This document shows positions 9,699 to 22,700 of a stretch of DNA of 64,000 nucleotides, one piece after another. The DNA is from Sphingosinicella sp. LHD-64. GTDB lineage: Bacteria > Pseudomonadota > Alphaproteobacteria > Sphingomonadales > Sphingomonadaceae. Under the pieces are notes generated by a model that did no database searches, was not told where the DNA came from, and saw only the letters and a list, made by a program, of their open reading frames with translations. The position numbers were made by a program, and so were the translations under genes. The stretch is taken from NCBI RefSeq assembly GCF_031157375.1, contig NZ_JAVIFV010000004.1, positions 434,001 to 498,000 of the forward strand, in the 5' to 3' direction. The first letter of the stretch is position 1, and the number at the start of each line of letters is the position of its first letter.

Positions 9699-11161
9699 GC
9701 CTGCTCGCCCGGCGCTTTCCCACGCTCGGCCGCCACCTTGCGGTGCTGCGTGAGTCCTGGCGGCGGCAGAATGAAACCGACCGGACTGCGAAGGCGCGCA
9801 TCGATCACGAGTTCCTTCCCGCCGCGCTCGAGATCATCGAGAAGCCGGCCAGCCCGGGCCTGCGCATCCTCATGCTGCTGCTCTGCGCGCTGTTCGCCAT
9901 CGCCCTCCTCTGGTCGGTGTTCGGGCGGGTGGACGTGGTGGCGGTCGCGACCGGGCGGACCATCCCGGTCGCCAATGTCAAGCTGATCCAGCCATCTGAG
10001 ATCGCGGTCGTTCGCGCGATCCATGTCCGCAACGGTCAGCGCGTCCGCCGCGGCGAACTGCTGATCGAGCTCGATCCCACCACCGCCGTCGCCGACGAGA
10101 CCCAGGCGGCACAGGGCCTGCTCGCCGCGCGCATCGCCGAGGCGCGCAACGACGCGCTGCTCGCGCATCTCGCGGGCCGGCCGCCGCTGTTCCGCCCGCC
10201 GCCGGGCATCTCGCCGGATGTGGTCGCGACGCAGACCGAGCTCATCCGCTCCAAGGTCGCCGAATATGAGGCGCAGCGCGCCGCGCTCATCCAGGGCCGG
10301 GCGCAGCGGGCGGCGGAGCTGCGCGGTGCGCTGGCCGAGATCGCCAGCCGCCGCCAGACCCTGCCGCTGATCGACGAGCAGCTCGCCGCCCGCCGCGGCC
10401 TGGTCGAGCGCGGGCATTTCCCGCGCCTCCGGATGCTCGAATATGAGCAGCTGCGCATCGAGCATATCCAGAGCATCGAGGTGCAGGAGAGCAACGCCCA
10501 GCGCGCCCGCGCCGCCATCGCCAATATCGATGCCGAGCTCGCCGCCCTGCGCGAGACCCTGGCGGAGGAAGCCTCGACCGAGCTTTCGACCGCCGAGACC
10601 GAATCCCGCCTGCGCCGCGAGGAACTCACCAAGTCGGCCCGCCGGCGCCAGCTCCAGCAATTGCGCGCCCCGGTCGACGGCACCGTCCAGCAGCTCGCCG
10701 TCCACACGATCGGCGGCGTCGTCCAGCCCGCCCAGCCGCTGATGGTGATCGTGCCCGACGGCGGCCAGATCGAGGTCGAGGCGCAGATCCTCAACAAGGA
10801 CATCGGCTTCGTGCGCGTCGGCCAGCCGGTACGGGTCAAGCTCGAGGCCTTTCCGTTCACCGACTATGGCTGGATCGAGGGCACGGTCGAGACGATCAGC
10901 CGCGACGCCATCCAGTCGAGCCCCGAACTTGGCCGCGAAGGTGCCGGCGCCGAACAGGGACGGCCGGGCACGCCGCCCAGCCTCGTCTATGCGGCGCGCA
11001 TCCGCTTGTCGCGCAACTATATCATGCTCGGCGCCCGCCGCCAGCCGATCGGCCCCGGCATGGCCGTCCAGGCCGAGGTCCGCACCGGCCGGCGGCGGAT
11101 CATCCAGTATCTGCTCTCGCCGATCTCGCGCACGCTGGACGAGGCAGGGCGGGAGCGATAG
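9695..11161 (+). CDS. Type I secretion periplasmic adaptor, HlyD family
   Basis: 488 residues. A short cytoplasmic segment and one transmembrane helix at about 55-76 precede a periplasmic domain: a lipoyl half-motif, a long alpha-helical hairpin rich in Ala, Glu, Arg and Leu (about 125-320), the second lipoyl half (LRAPVDGTVQQLAVHTIGG) and a beta-barrel domain ending near GPGMAVQAEVRTG. It bridges the ABC exporter to an outer-membrane TolC-type channel. Start overlaps the transporter stop (ATGA), implying coupled translation. No TolC homologue lies in the window, so a chromosomal channel elsewhere is presumably used. Its last 62 bp overlap a convergent lipoprotein gene. Confidence 0.93.
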
Positions 11162-12614
11162 CCGTCGGCGCCGGTTCGCGGCGGTTTCCGATCTGGAAGG
11201 GCGCCGCCGGTCGGCCCACGCGAATACCCACGCGAATATAGGCTCGCCCGGTGACCTCCGTCGTCGACTGACCATTCTTGAGGCGGTAGTCGAAATAGGT
11301 GACGCCCGTGAAACCCGGGAGCGCATCGATCCGGATCGTTCCATCCGCATTGAGCGTCACGGCGATCCGCGTCGCATTTTCCGCCGTCACCGACACCGAA
11401 TTGATCGTGGTGTTTTCCCCGCTCGGTCCGCCGCCCAGGAACGTGTAATCGTTGGTCCACAGCGGACGCAGGTTGGGATCACTATGGATACTGGTGGTGA
11501 GCGTGATCGAGCCTCCCGCTGGCACCTCCCGATAATCGGGGCTGGCGAAGGCGAAGGAAAAGGGTTCAATCAACTGGCGTGGGGCGTTGGCATAGACGGC
11601 GAAGTCGGCGGTCAGGCTTTCCGGCGTGCGCGCGCGCATCGCGGGGATGAGAGCCGTCTGGCCGCGGAAGAGCAGGCGCAGGACTTGCGGCATGACGTCG
11701 AAGGCCAGGCCGAGCTCGTATCGTGCAGCGACATCGGGACTCCGCACCTGAGCCGGGACCGAAGCGGCGAAGTCCGCGAGCAGCTCGGCGGCGGCATCGA
11801 TCGACGCTTCCGAGGTATCGGGAGTGACCACGGTGCGGATCAAGTTCATCATCTCTGTCTTCGACCGCAGGTCGCCGCGGCCAGTCGAACGAATATATGC
11901 TCCGAAGGCGTACAGGCCTTCACCAACCCGATCGAGGCTTTGACCGAGCGGGATGGTGTTGCCCCGCGCCAGAAGATAACCGACGCCGAGCAATTGGATA
12001 TTGATCGACGTCAGCCGCGCCGCGTCGTCGGCAATCTGTGGATCGGAAGAGAACAGGCCGTTGCCGGCATCGAAGCGTACCAGGTTCCGCTGGCTCGAAA
12101 GGGCGTTCGGGCCTTCGTAGAGCCGCAATGCGGCCGCGACGGCCGGGCTGGTCCATGATCCGTCGAGGACGGTTGTCAGCGGTGAGACGGTCGTCCCGTT
12201 CGGCGGGGTCGATACGTCGAACGTCATGCCCGACGCAGGATCGACACCGAAGACCACGATCATATCGCCCGGCGTTGTCGGCACGCGGCTTTGATCGCCC
12301 GGCCAGATAAGGTTGGTGACGCTCGCGCCGAATTCCCCGCGGCGATTTGTGTACGTGCTGATGGCATTCGGATTCGCTAGCCCGGTGATGAGCTGGTTGA
12401 AATAGACGCGGCCAATCAGCGATGTGCCGACCGAGGTGGTGAACACAGTCGCAGTGGGCGTGGGTGTCGGAGTCGGCGTAGGTGTCGGACTGGGCGTCGA
12501 GGTGGGCGGCGGGCTTTGCGAGCTGCCCCCGCCACCGCCCCCGCCGCACCCCGCGACGGCGCACATGATCGCGAGCGTCGCGAACCGCGCCGCGCGAGAA
12601 GAACGATGTATCAC
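11100..12614 (-). CDS. Predicted lipoprotein with Gly/Pro-Thr linker and cadherin-like C-terminal domain
   Basis: 504 residues from GTG 12614, which has GGGGG just upstream. Signal peptide with lipobox VAGC (Cys23), then a poly-Gly run and a (PT)n linker (residues 35-55), typical of surface-exposed lipoproteins. The central part is not recognised. Near the C-terminus, DALPGFTGVTYFDYRLKNG resembles the cadherin-like/VCBS repeats of RTX adhesins. The last residues overlap the hlyD-like gene on the other strand and look like read-through beyond the natural fold. Transcribed against the secretion genes, it separates exporter from RTX gene. It may be a surface partner or accessory factor of the RTX protein; no function is proven. 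Confidence 0.7.
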   Translation of the reverse strand: MIHRSSRAARFATLAIMCAVAGCGGGGGGGSSQSPPPTSTPSPTPTPTPTPTPTATVFTTSVGTSLIGRVYFNQLITGLANPNAISTYTNRRGEFGASVTNLIWPGDQSRVPTTPGDMIVVFGVDPASGMTFDVSTPPNGTTVSPLTTVLDGSWTSPAVAAALRLYEGPNALSSQRNLVRFDAGNGLFSSDPQIADDAARLTSINIQLLGVGYLLARGNTIPLGQSLDRVGEGLYAFGAYIRSTGRGDLRSKTEMMNLIRTVVTPDTSEASIDAAAELLADFAASVPAQVRSPDVAARYELGLAFDVMPQVLRLLFRGQTALIPAMRARTPESLTADFAVYANAPRQLIEPFSFAFASPDYREVPAGGSITLTTSIHSDPNLRPLWTNDYTFLGGGPSGENTTINSVSVTAENATRIAVTLNADGTIRIDALPGFTGVTYFDYRLKNGQSTTEVTGRAYIRVGIRVGRPAAPFQIGNRREPAPTAIAPALPRPACARSARADTG

Positions 12615-12858
12615 ACGAGCCCCCAATATTTTGAACCGAAAGTCGGATAGTCATATTCAAGTTCGGTAGTCGAGTTCAAGAGACCAGATCGAGCAATAAC
12701 CCGCATCCTGTCTCGCAACAAAGCAGTCCAAGCGGGCGAATGTTGCGCTTTTTATTTGCCTTGACACGTTCGGAACGGGCGCGGCACGATGAGGCGACAA
12801 CTTATCCGATTCCGGGCAAGTCCGCCCGGGTTCAAGCGAAAGACGGTGGGTGGGGATC

Positions 12859-13269
12859 ATGGGGCACCCGGGTCGGAGCTTTGGCGCCGCTTTCGCGGCG
12901 CTGACTTTGCTGTGCGCGGCGCCGCTGCTCGGTGCATGCGCGGCCAATTCCTATGCCGGCATCCCGTTCGCGGCCGGCGCCGCCGCTCCCGAGCTTCAGG
13001 GCCTCGCCATGCGCGCGCAGGCCGGGGACAAGCAGGCGCAGCTGGAGCTGGGCATTCGCTATGAGGAAGGGCGCGGGGTACCGGTCGACCTGCGGCGGGC
13101 GGAGCGGCTGTATCGAATGGCCGCGAGCGATAGTGGAGGGACGATGTACGTCTATTCGCCTCCGGTAGGACAGAACGGGCGGGGGCAGGTGGTCCCGATA
13201 AACTCGGGCCCGCGCCAAATAGGATTGGCCGAAGCTCGTCGACGGTTGGAGAACTTAGTTCATGACTGA
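12859..13269 (+). CDS. Small Sel1-repeat lipoprotein
   Basis: 136 residues from ATG 12859 (a GTG at 12850 in frame is an alternative). The signal peptide ends in lipobox LLGAC. A single Sel1-like repeat, KQAQLELGIRYEEGRGVPVD, follows, then RRAERLYRMAA. Sel1 repeats mediate protein contacts. It overlaps the next gene by 8 bp (ATG inside CATGACTGA), so it heads the operon with the small AT-rich gene and the giant RTX gene. GC is still high here, unlike the next 1.6 kb. Confidence 0.7.
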   Translation: MGHPGRSFGAAFAALTLLCAAPLLGACAANSYAGIPFAAGAAAPELQGLAMRAQAGDKQAQLELGIRYEEGRGVPVDLRRAERLYRMAASDSGGTMYVYSPPVGQNGRGQVVPINSGPRQIGLAEARRRLENLVHD

Positions 13270-13741
13270 TGGCCAACACAATGGAATTTTCCTCGCCTGC
13301 ATTGGCCTGATTTGCTCGTGCTCATCTAATTCGACAGTGGAGGATCATTTACTAAATCAAACTGTAAGTAACACCGCAGAAATAGAGGAATATTCAAATA
13401 CATTCGTTGAATATCCTGGGATTTGGAGCTCATGCCGAAATGGAGCCACCGAGGTTTCTGACGTCCGTGGAACAGCAGTAGTATCAATTGACGGCATCAG
13501 AGGATTTACGCCCCTTAATCAGAATAGCAGGCAATACTCTAACATAGATTTTGGTGATAGTCGACGTCGAGTCTACGAATTTCTACTTCAGAGAGATGCG
13601 AGCTCTTCGGTAGAATTGGATATAGTATTTGACGGATGGATCCTGACTCCAGATACATGTCAAGATGTTGGTCGCAGAAGCTACTTTGTTAGGCGCATTG
13701 ATCAATTGAGATTAAAGGCAGATGGAGGCCATAATGGTTAA
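13262..13741 (+). CDS. Small AT-rich protein of unknown function, possible lipoprotein or immunity partner
   Basis: 159 residues with no family I recognise. The N-terminus is hydrophobic with a Cys-containing segment GLICSCSS that could be a lipobox, though it lacks basic residues before the hydrophobic core, so export is uncertain. The rest is mostly polar beta-type sequence. Base composition is strikingly low (23 G+C in the 60 bases 13321-13380) compared with the surrounding island. It overlaps the Sel1 gene upstream and the RTX gene downstream. It shares its odd composition with the first 380 residues of the RTX protein, so the two probably arrived together; a cognate chaperone or immunity protein for that head domain is a guess from this linkage. 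Confidence 0.6.
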   Translation: MTDGQHNGIFLACIGLICSCSSNSTVEDHLLNQTVSNTAEIEEYSNTFVEYPGIWSSCRNGATEVSDVRGTAVVSIDGIRGFTPLNQNSRQYSNIDFGDSRRRVYEFLLQRDASSSVELDIVFDGWILTPDTCQDVGRRSYFVRRIDQLRLKADGGHNG

Positions 13742-16700
13742 CCTTTGGGCTACTCGGCAGATACAGCGGGTAGTTATCAATGGCCGTGAACAAATGGCTT
13801 TTGTTATTCCAAGGAACGACACGGCTCAGACGCCGCAGATGGTCTTTTCGTCTGGCATTCCTCAGGACGGAATCGAGCTATTTCTCAGTGGAATCCAGAA
13901 TCAGTCCGTAGACAATCACCTCATGACCTACGGAATGTGGCGAAGATATGATCTCGGGCCGAATGTTTCCCCCGTTGTGTTTGATTTCGCTAATTTTAGC
14001 GATATCGGTAAACTCGGACGATCAAGTCACTTTGAAGGTGTAAACCCGGAGGATACTGCCTTCACTAATAGACTTGGAATCGGAGGAGATCACCACACGA
14101 CATTCGTGGATATGACGAACCTCCCTGCTATCGAAATAGCATCGGACTATTGGACAGATGGGGTGCTGGGCGCTAGACGAGCCTACCGGGAGGGGTATAT
14201 TTCGGGCGCGGCCGGTGTCGCTTCCACTTTGGCACATGAGGTAGGACATCTCTTTATAAGAGAGTTCTTCGGCAGCGGCCTTGGAGGGCATGCTGAGGTG
14301 CTTTCAGCTTACGGGACAGGCACACCATTTAATGGTCTATCCAGACGCGAGATACTTTTAGATGACGTGCTAGCGTTACAGGTCGGATTTTCGAGATCTA
14401 ACGGCCTTTTTCGATCAGGTGGCGAGGAGGCATTTCTTGATAGCAGAATCGAAGCTTATGACAGGCTCGCCGAGCGATTGACTAATATAAGAGGAACCCT
14501 TCTTGAAGAACGAACTAATGTTTTAACCGGGCGCGTTCCTCTGGGAAGAAGTAATAACCTTGATTTAGTTGACTATATAAACGAAGATGAATCTCATTCC
14601 ATACTGATTACCGGCGGCATTCCCCCATCACTTTCGCAAATCGATCCATATACCGGAGCACCCCTGCCAAGAGGGCTACGGCGCGTTCGCACGCCTCTTG
14701 GAGAGGACGTTGTCGACGAGCAGTCTCGGCATGTGGAACTCACTGTCGTCGATGGTCAAGTTGTAAAGAGCGAAGCGTGGGATGGCTTGCGAAATGGCCA
14801 AGGTTTCGGTGTTACTGTTGAAACGCTGTACGCGAGTGGTCAGCCTGTTAGCACGAGCATCAAGCTCAATAACAATCCTATCGGCATCGAGTTTTCTCAG
14901 GCGGGCGGTATTATCGGCCAGCAACTCGGCTTCCTGCTCGCAGACGGCAACCGGCTCGTTGGCGCCGTCGCTTCAGCCACACTTCAGACCGTTGGCGACA
15001 ATCTTGGTGACATGCTGGACGGCGTGGTCGGCAACATGTCGATCGACAAGGCCAGCAAGGACGCATTCAGGACCTTCGACACGGAATTCCTCGCCAACTT
15101 GAAGTCGGCCGGAATCGGCGCGGTGTCGTCGTTCCTGACCGCCGAGCTGGTCGATGCGCTGGGCGTCGGCGGGTTTGCGGGCGAGTTGATCAATACGACC
15201 GCTGGTACGGTCATCAACACGATACTCTCGAATCTGGCGGGTATCGGTCCGGGGAGTCCGGTCAATCCGTTCGAAGGTTTGAACGCCGCCTCGATCGGGA
15301 CAGCGATCGGATCGTTCCTTGGCAACCGGCTCGCCAATGAGATCGTCTCGTTCGATACGGTTGGCGGCCAGCTCGGCGCAGCCATAGGCAGCTCGCTCGG
15401 TGTCATTGGCGTCACCGCTGCCATTGGCGCGAACGGCACGTTACTTGGCGTACAACTGGGCGCATTCGCCGGGCCGATTGGCGCGCTGGTTGGCGCCTTC
15501 CTCGGAACGCTGCTGGGCGGGCTGATCGGCTCGATCTTCGGCGGCACGCCGCGCTCAGGCGCTGACGTGGTGTGGGATGAAGCGAAGCAGGGCTTCGTCG
15601 TCGCCAACGTCTATTCGAAGAAGGGCGGCTCGAAGGACGCGGCGCGCAGCATGGCGACGGCCGCCGCCGACACCTTCAACAGCATCCTCGCCGCGACCGG
15701 CGGCGTGCTGGAAAATCCTTCCGCGGTGCAGGCCGGCAATTACGGCATGCGCAAGAAGGACTATGTCTACCGGCCCTATTCGACGCGCGACACCGATGCG
15801 ATTCAGGCGCGCTTCTCGGGCAAGGACGGCGCGGCCAGGCTGATCGGCTACGGCGTGCTGCAGGGGCTCACCGACCCCGACTTCCGGATCATGGGCGGCG
15901 ACATCTATGTGAAGCGCGCGCTCTACAACGGCCTCGCCGGCGCCAACGCGCAGAATTTCGATCCGGCGACCGTGCTCGGCAACATCGCGACGGCGCAGCG
16001 CTACGAGACCTATCTCGCCAATTCGACCAGCATCAACGCGCTGATCGCAGCCGAGCCCGACAGCGTGTTCACCGCCGAATGGGCGATCACCTTCGCCCGT
16101 GCGGTCGAACTGGGCCTTACCCGCCGGCACGAGAGCGACTGGTATGGCGGGTTCAACCTGCTGCTCGACGAAGCGCAGACCAATGCGGCGAACATGGCGT
16201 TCGGCTTCGACTATGATCCGTTCGCCGACCGGGTGAGCCGCACGATCGGGATCGGCGAGTTCGTCCTCGGCGATTCCATCGATATCGCCGGCCAGACCGT
16301 GATAGAAGGCACCGCCAACGCTGACACGATCAAGCTTTCGGCGACGCAGCTTCTCGTCAGCTCCGGCACGACCAATGCCGGCCTCACCGTCGACGGCGCG
16401 GCGCACAATGGTGCCGCGCGGGATATCGACGTGGCGGCGACGATCGATGCGGGCGACGGCGACGACACCGTCCATGCCTCGGACCGGGGCGACAATGTGT
16501 TCGGCGGCACGGGCAACGACACGCTCTACGGCGGCCGGCTGGACGACTGGCTCTTGGGCGGTGACGGCAATGACGTGATCCATGCCGGCACGCAGGCCGG
16601 CGGTCTCGGCGGTGACGGCAATTACCTGGACGGCGGCGCGGGCGATGATGCGCTTTACGGCCGCGAGGGCTCGGACTGGCTGGAGGGCGGCGAGGGCACC

Positions 16701-19700
16701 GATGTGCTGATCGGCGGCGCGGGCGGGGACATCCTGGCCGGCGGCGCGGGCGACGGCGACGTCCTGAAGGGCGGCGCGGGCGACGACCACTATCTCTACC
16801 GCAAGGGCGACGGCGCCGACACCGCCGAGGACGAGGCGGGGGCGCCGCCGGCGGCGCCGGGATCGGACCCGCTGCGCGTGCGCCTCGCGGGGCTCGCCGC
16901 GGGCACGATCGCGCGCGACTGGATCGGCGAGGGCGACTGGATGCCGCGTCAGTCCACGCCGCCGTCGGGATCGACCCCGATCAATGCCGGCGAGGACCGG
17001 CTGGTGCTGGGCGCCGGCATCGGCCTCGAGAATGTCCGGCTCTCGCGCGGCGGGACGCTGGCCGGCACCACCGCCGACGACCTGGTGCTGGAGCTGACCG
17101 ACGCGGCCGGCGTGCCGACCGGCGACCGGCTTTTGATGAAGGGCTGGTACGACAGCTACAAGCGCATCGAATGGCTTCAGTTCGCCGACGGCCAGGCGAT
17201 CCGGATCGGCGACTTCCAGACCTTCATCGCCGGCAGCGCCGGCAACGACACGATCATCGGCACCAACGGGCGCGACTTCGCCGTCGGCGGGCCCGGCAAC
17301 GACTGGATGTCGCTGCTCGGCGGGGACGATGTCGGCGTCGGCGGCTCGGGCAAGGACTGGGTGTCGGGCGACGGCGACAACGATCTGCTGGTCGGCGGCG
17401 ACGACGACGACCGGGTGCTCGGCGGCTCCGGCGACGACACGCTCTCGGGCGATGGCGGGGCGGACGAGCTGGACGGCGGCACCGGCCGCGACGTGATCGC
17501 CGGCGGCCGTGGCAACGATACCCTCACCGGTGGGACGGGCGACGACATCTTCCGGTTCGCTCGCGGCGACGGGCGCGACACGATCATCGATGCGCTGGCG
17601 GGCACGCTGGAAGTGATCATGGCCCGCAACCCCACGACCGGCTGGATCGACTATGTGAACGGCTTCACGCGCGACGCGAACAACCGCGTGGTGCGCGGGA
17701 GCGAGGTCGTGTTCGACGGCACCAATTGGGTCGAGGGTGTCCAGTTCGACGTGCAGCTTCAACAGCTCACGCGGTCCGTCGCGGACCCCACCGGCCGGAC
17801 GGGGCAGGACGCAACCCAGTCCTGGGAGACAGGCGATGCGCTCGAGTTCGGGCTCGGCATCAACATCCAGGACGTGATGCTGGCCGGGGCTGGGTGGGAT
17901 TTGTACGTCGGCATCTCAAATGAAAACGCGAACGTCGACAGCGTCTGGAGCCTTTCCGATCATATCCGTCTCGCCGATTGGTATCGCGACGGCGATCGGC
18001 CGATCGAGAAGTTCGTGTTCGCCGCAACGGGCGTGCTCAATGTTGAGGCAACCAGCCTCTTGGGCGGCACGAACGAAGCCGATACGCTCGAAGGAGCGAA
18101 CGGGGACGACTGGATCACCGGCAATGGCGGCGATGACACGTTGAGGGGACATGCCGGCAAGGACATCCTCAACGGCAATGCCGGCAGTGACACGATCGAA
18201 GGTGGCGGGGACGACGACGTCCTGTACGGCGGCGCGGGCAATGATGTGCTCGATGGCGGTGCGGGCGCGGATATCCTCGTCGGCGGCGACGGCGGGGATG
18301 TCGCATCCTATGCGTCGGCTTCGGCAAGCGTTGCCGCCTATCTCGGCGCATCCTTCGCCAATTCCGGCGATGCGCGGGGCGACACGTTCCACGGCATTGA
18401 GGATTTGACCGGGTCGGCCAACAACGACTTCGCGCTGGGCGGTGACGATGGCGACAATGTGATCGTTGGTGGTGCCGGCAACGACGCGCTGTTCGGCGGC
18501 AAGGGCGACGACACCTATGTCTGGAACGCCTGGGACTATGGCGACACGATCGATGACCGGTCCTATGTGATCGAGGAGATCGTCAACGCGGCCGGCGAGC
18601 TGGCGGCTGGCTATACGGCGAGCTGGACCCGGGGCATGGTCTACCCGACGCCCAGCGATCAGCCGCAGCGTTACCAGTGGCGTCTCAAGATCACCGCCGC
18701 GGACGGCGAAATCGTCTACGACAATGCGACGTACCTGCTGCCTGCGGACTCGCCGCAACCCGTGCCTTCGGCCTACATCCAGGCCGGCTGGAAGAACGGC
18801 TTCAGCCGAGTTCTCAACGGTGCCAGCAATGACCAGCAGGTGGTGCGGCAGAAATTCGATGATGGCGCCGATGGCGGCGAAGACACCCTCGAACTCGGCA
18901 TAGGTATCTCACTGAAGGATCTCACATTCGAGCACAGCGGAGCCGACCTCATCGTCCGCTACCAGAACAACGAATTCAATTTCGTTCGGATCAAAGGGCA
19001 AGCGAGTGCGAATTCCGCCATCGAGTGGCTGCAGCTGGCGGACGGCCTCGCCGTCTCACTCGCTTCACTCCAAATTATCGGCCCATCCAGTGAGCTTCAG
19101 GGGACGGCCGGAAACGACCTTTTGATTGGGAGCGACCTTGGCGACCCCTATGAGATGATCGCCGGCGGGGATGGCAACGACGTCATTGTCGGACTTGGCG
19201 GCATGAACGCGCTCGATGGTGGCGCGGGCGACGACACATTCGAAACCGGCGCCGGTATGGATTTCATAGATGGTGGCACCCATACCGAGATCGGCGCGAG
19301 CGATACCGCAGGCGACACGGTTCGCTACGTCGGTTCCGGCGCTGCGGTGACGGTAGACCTGCGCCTTGGAATGGCCGGTACGCAAAGCGGTGGTGATGCA
19401 CAGGGCGACTATCTCACCAACATTGAAAATGTCGTCGGCAGTCAAGCGAATGGCGACAACATTACGGGCGATGATGGCGGAAATCGTCTCATCGGACTTG
19501 GCGGTAATGACACGCTGACCGGCCTTGGCGGCAAAGACGTTCTTCTCGGAGACGAGGGTGATGACCTGCTCTACGGCGGCGTGGGCGACGACAACCTATC
19601 GGGTGGTGAAGGCGCCGACCAGCTCTGGGGCGACGATGACAACGACACGATCGACGGTGGTGCCGGCAACGACATCCTGAAGGGCGGCGGCGGCAACGAC

Positions 19701-22700
19701 GTGCTCGTCGGCGGCCACGGAAACGACAATCTGGATGGCGATTCGGGCGAAGACGAGCTGATCGGCGACGTCGGCAACGACGTTTTGAACGGCGGGGATG
19801 GCAACGACAAGCTGACGGGCGGCCTTGGAAACGACCAACTCGACGGCAGCATCGGTGATGATGTCTACGTATTCAGCGCGGCTTCGGGTGAGGACATCAT
19901 TGTCGATTGGGCGGGCCTCAATGATATCGCGTTCGATCAATCCGTCGATCACACTCGGATTTGGCTCTCTCGTATCACGAACAGCAATGACCTGCGGATC
20001 ACGGTGATCGGCGGCACATCGGTCATCACCGTCAAAGACTTCTTTTCCGGGTCAGGGTTGGTCCACCGGCTACGGACGACATCCCATACCCTGTATTTGA
20101 GCGCACCGGATGCGCTCCAACTCATTGCCGATATGGCGCAGGTTTCGGCGACGACTCCCTCGTCGATGCCGCAGGCGATTTCGGCAAAGCTCGCCACCTA
20201 TTGGCATGCCGGCGGAAAGGCGCCGCCGCGAGCGGCCCCTCTCGCGGTTGCGACAGATGAGGACGTCGAACTGTCGCTGACGGATTTGGGCGTTGTCGAC
20301 CATGATCACAACATCGTCAGTTACGCGATCAGTGCGCCGCCTAGTCTCGGCTATATCAGCGGGTTTGATCCTGGCACAGGCGCGCTCACCTATACGCCCA
20401 ATTGGAACGTCCATGGAACGGATCGACTGACCATCACCGTGCGCGATGCAGATGGGCATTCGACCGAGATCCCGATCGAGATCATTATTGCGCCGGTCAA
20501 CGATGCCCCCGAAGACCTTAGTGTCGATGGCAGCGGCACGCTTTCCGTGCTGGAGGCAGCGCCCGAAAGCTCTACCGGTGCCGGCACGATTGTCGGCCAG
20601 TTCACGGCAGTCGATCCAGAAGGCGATCTGATCTTCTGGACTCTGATCGACAGCGCTGGGGGGCGGTTTGGCCTCACCAACGAGGGGCTCCTGGTCGTGG
20701 TCTCGCCCGAGCTTCTCGACTACTCGCAGGCGACAAGCCACGATATCGTCGTCCGTGCCACGGACGCGCAGGGTGCGTATTTCGACGCGACGTTCACTGT
20801 CTCTGTCGAAAACGTCAACGAAGCACCAAATGCCCCGATCGTGGGCGATCTCCGCGGCACCGTCGATGAATCCTTTAGCGGCTCTGGTCCGGCGCTGGCC
20901 AATACATGGGTCGCGCGGTTCACCTTGTCCGATCCAGACGGTACAGTGCCGACGCTACGCCTCGTCAGCAATCCATCCAGCCGGTTCAAGATCGTCGGCA
21001 ACGAGGTCCGGTTCGCAGATGGCTACGAACCTGATTTCGAAACGCTGTATGCTGCCTGGCAGGCGGGCGACACGGGCATAACGATGACGGACTACGACGG
21101 CGATGGCCGGCTCGAGGCTATACTTGCCGGCTCCGTCGAAGCATTCGACGGAACCCTCGCATCGCCCGCGGTGACCTCATTCACGGCTCGTATCCAGGAT
21201 ATCAACGAGGCACCAATCAGTCTCGACTGGACGCCCGCCGCGACTTCGGTTCCAGAGCGTGACCGCGTCTCGGCCGGAACTCCGCTGCCAGCAATCACCC
21301 TTGGCACGCTGAGCGTCACCGATCCAGACATCTCCGGGTTCGCGCATGGAAGTTACGTCTTTTCCGTATCGGACAGTCGCTTCGAGATCGCAGGAAACGA
21401 ACTGCGACTGAAACTCGGCGCAGTGCTCGATTATGAGGCGCAAACCTCAGTCTTGGTGGCCGTTACAGCGACCGACCAATCGGGGGTGCCATTTACGATC
21501 ACAGGGACGATCTCCATCCCATTGGAGAACCGTGACGATGTGCTCGAAGGTGATGCAAATGCCAATCCGCTTGTCGGCCAACAGAATCGCGACCTCATCT
21601 ATGGTTATGGCGGCAATGACACACTCGATGGCGGTGACGGCAATGACCTTCTCGATGGGGGGTCAGGGAATGATCGCTTACTGGGTGGCAACGGAAACGA
21701 CGAACTCCTCGGCGGCGATGGCAACGACGTACTCGTCGGGGACGCCGGCGCTGACAGTCTGAACGGCGGAGCCAATGATGTTGGCGCACAAGATATGCTC
21801 TACGGCGGCGACGGCGACGACAGCCTGAACGGCGGGGATGGCGATGACGATCTGATCGGCGGCGCGGGCGCGGACCAGTTGACTGGCGGCAATGGTGTCG
21901 ATCGCGCGAACTATGCCTGGCTCACGGAAGGCGTTGCGGCGACCGCGGGTGTAACCGTCGATCTCGCGACGCCGTCGGCTAATACCGGCGCGGCCGCCGG
22001 AGACACCTATTCGGGTGTCGAGAATATCCTCGGAACTGGCTATGCCGACATTCTGCGCGGAGATGCCGCGAGCAACCGGATTGACGGCGGCGGCGGCAAT
22101 GATGAGATCCATGGCCGTGACGGAGATGACGCCCTTTACGGTAACGATGGCGCCGACCTTATTCATGGCGGCAACGGGGCCGATCTCCTGGAAGGCGGTG
22201 CGGGCCACGATATCATCTATGGTGGCGCCGGGGACGACGATCTCTTCGGCGGCGATGGTGACGATGAACTCTACGCCGAGAGCGGCGACGATTATCTCGA
22301 CGGCGGCGCCGGTAATGACATACTGAACGGCGGCATCGACAATGACACCTATATCGTGAATCGTCAGTCGGGCGCCGACACGATCTTCAACTACGATCCG
22401 TCCGGCGACGATATCGATGTGCTCGGCCTCCAGGACACCTACGGCACTATCAATGACGAGGATTTGTGGTTCGAGCGCCCAGTCGGGTCCGACGATCTGC
22501 TTATAAGCGTAATCGAGACGTCATCGAGCGTGCTGATTAAGAACTGGTATGTCCTTGCCGACGCGCAGGCGCGATCAAATTACAAGATCGACTTTATCAT
22601 CGCGGGTGAATCCTACACCAACACGATCAACGCTGAAGGCCTGGTGAACCTGATGGCGGGGAGGACCAAGCCCTCCACTGCTACAGAGCGTGACACGTTG

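Noticed and set aside
15555-17762. Minus-strand open frame of about 735 codons opposite the first RTX blocks
   Set aside because: Antisense of periodic Gly-Asp repeats stays open by composition; the product is Val/Ala repeat sequence without any family.
16440-22340. Short-period repeats resembling a CRISPR array or satellite
   Set aside because: They are in-frame codons of RTX nonapeptides with an 18/27-bp period, not direct repeats with unique spacers.
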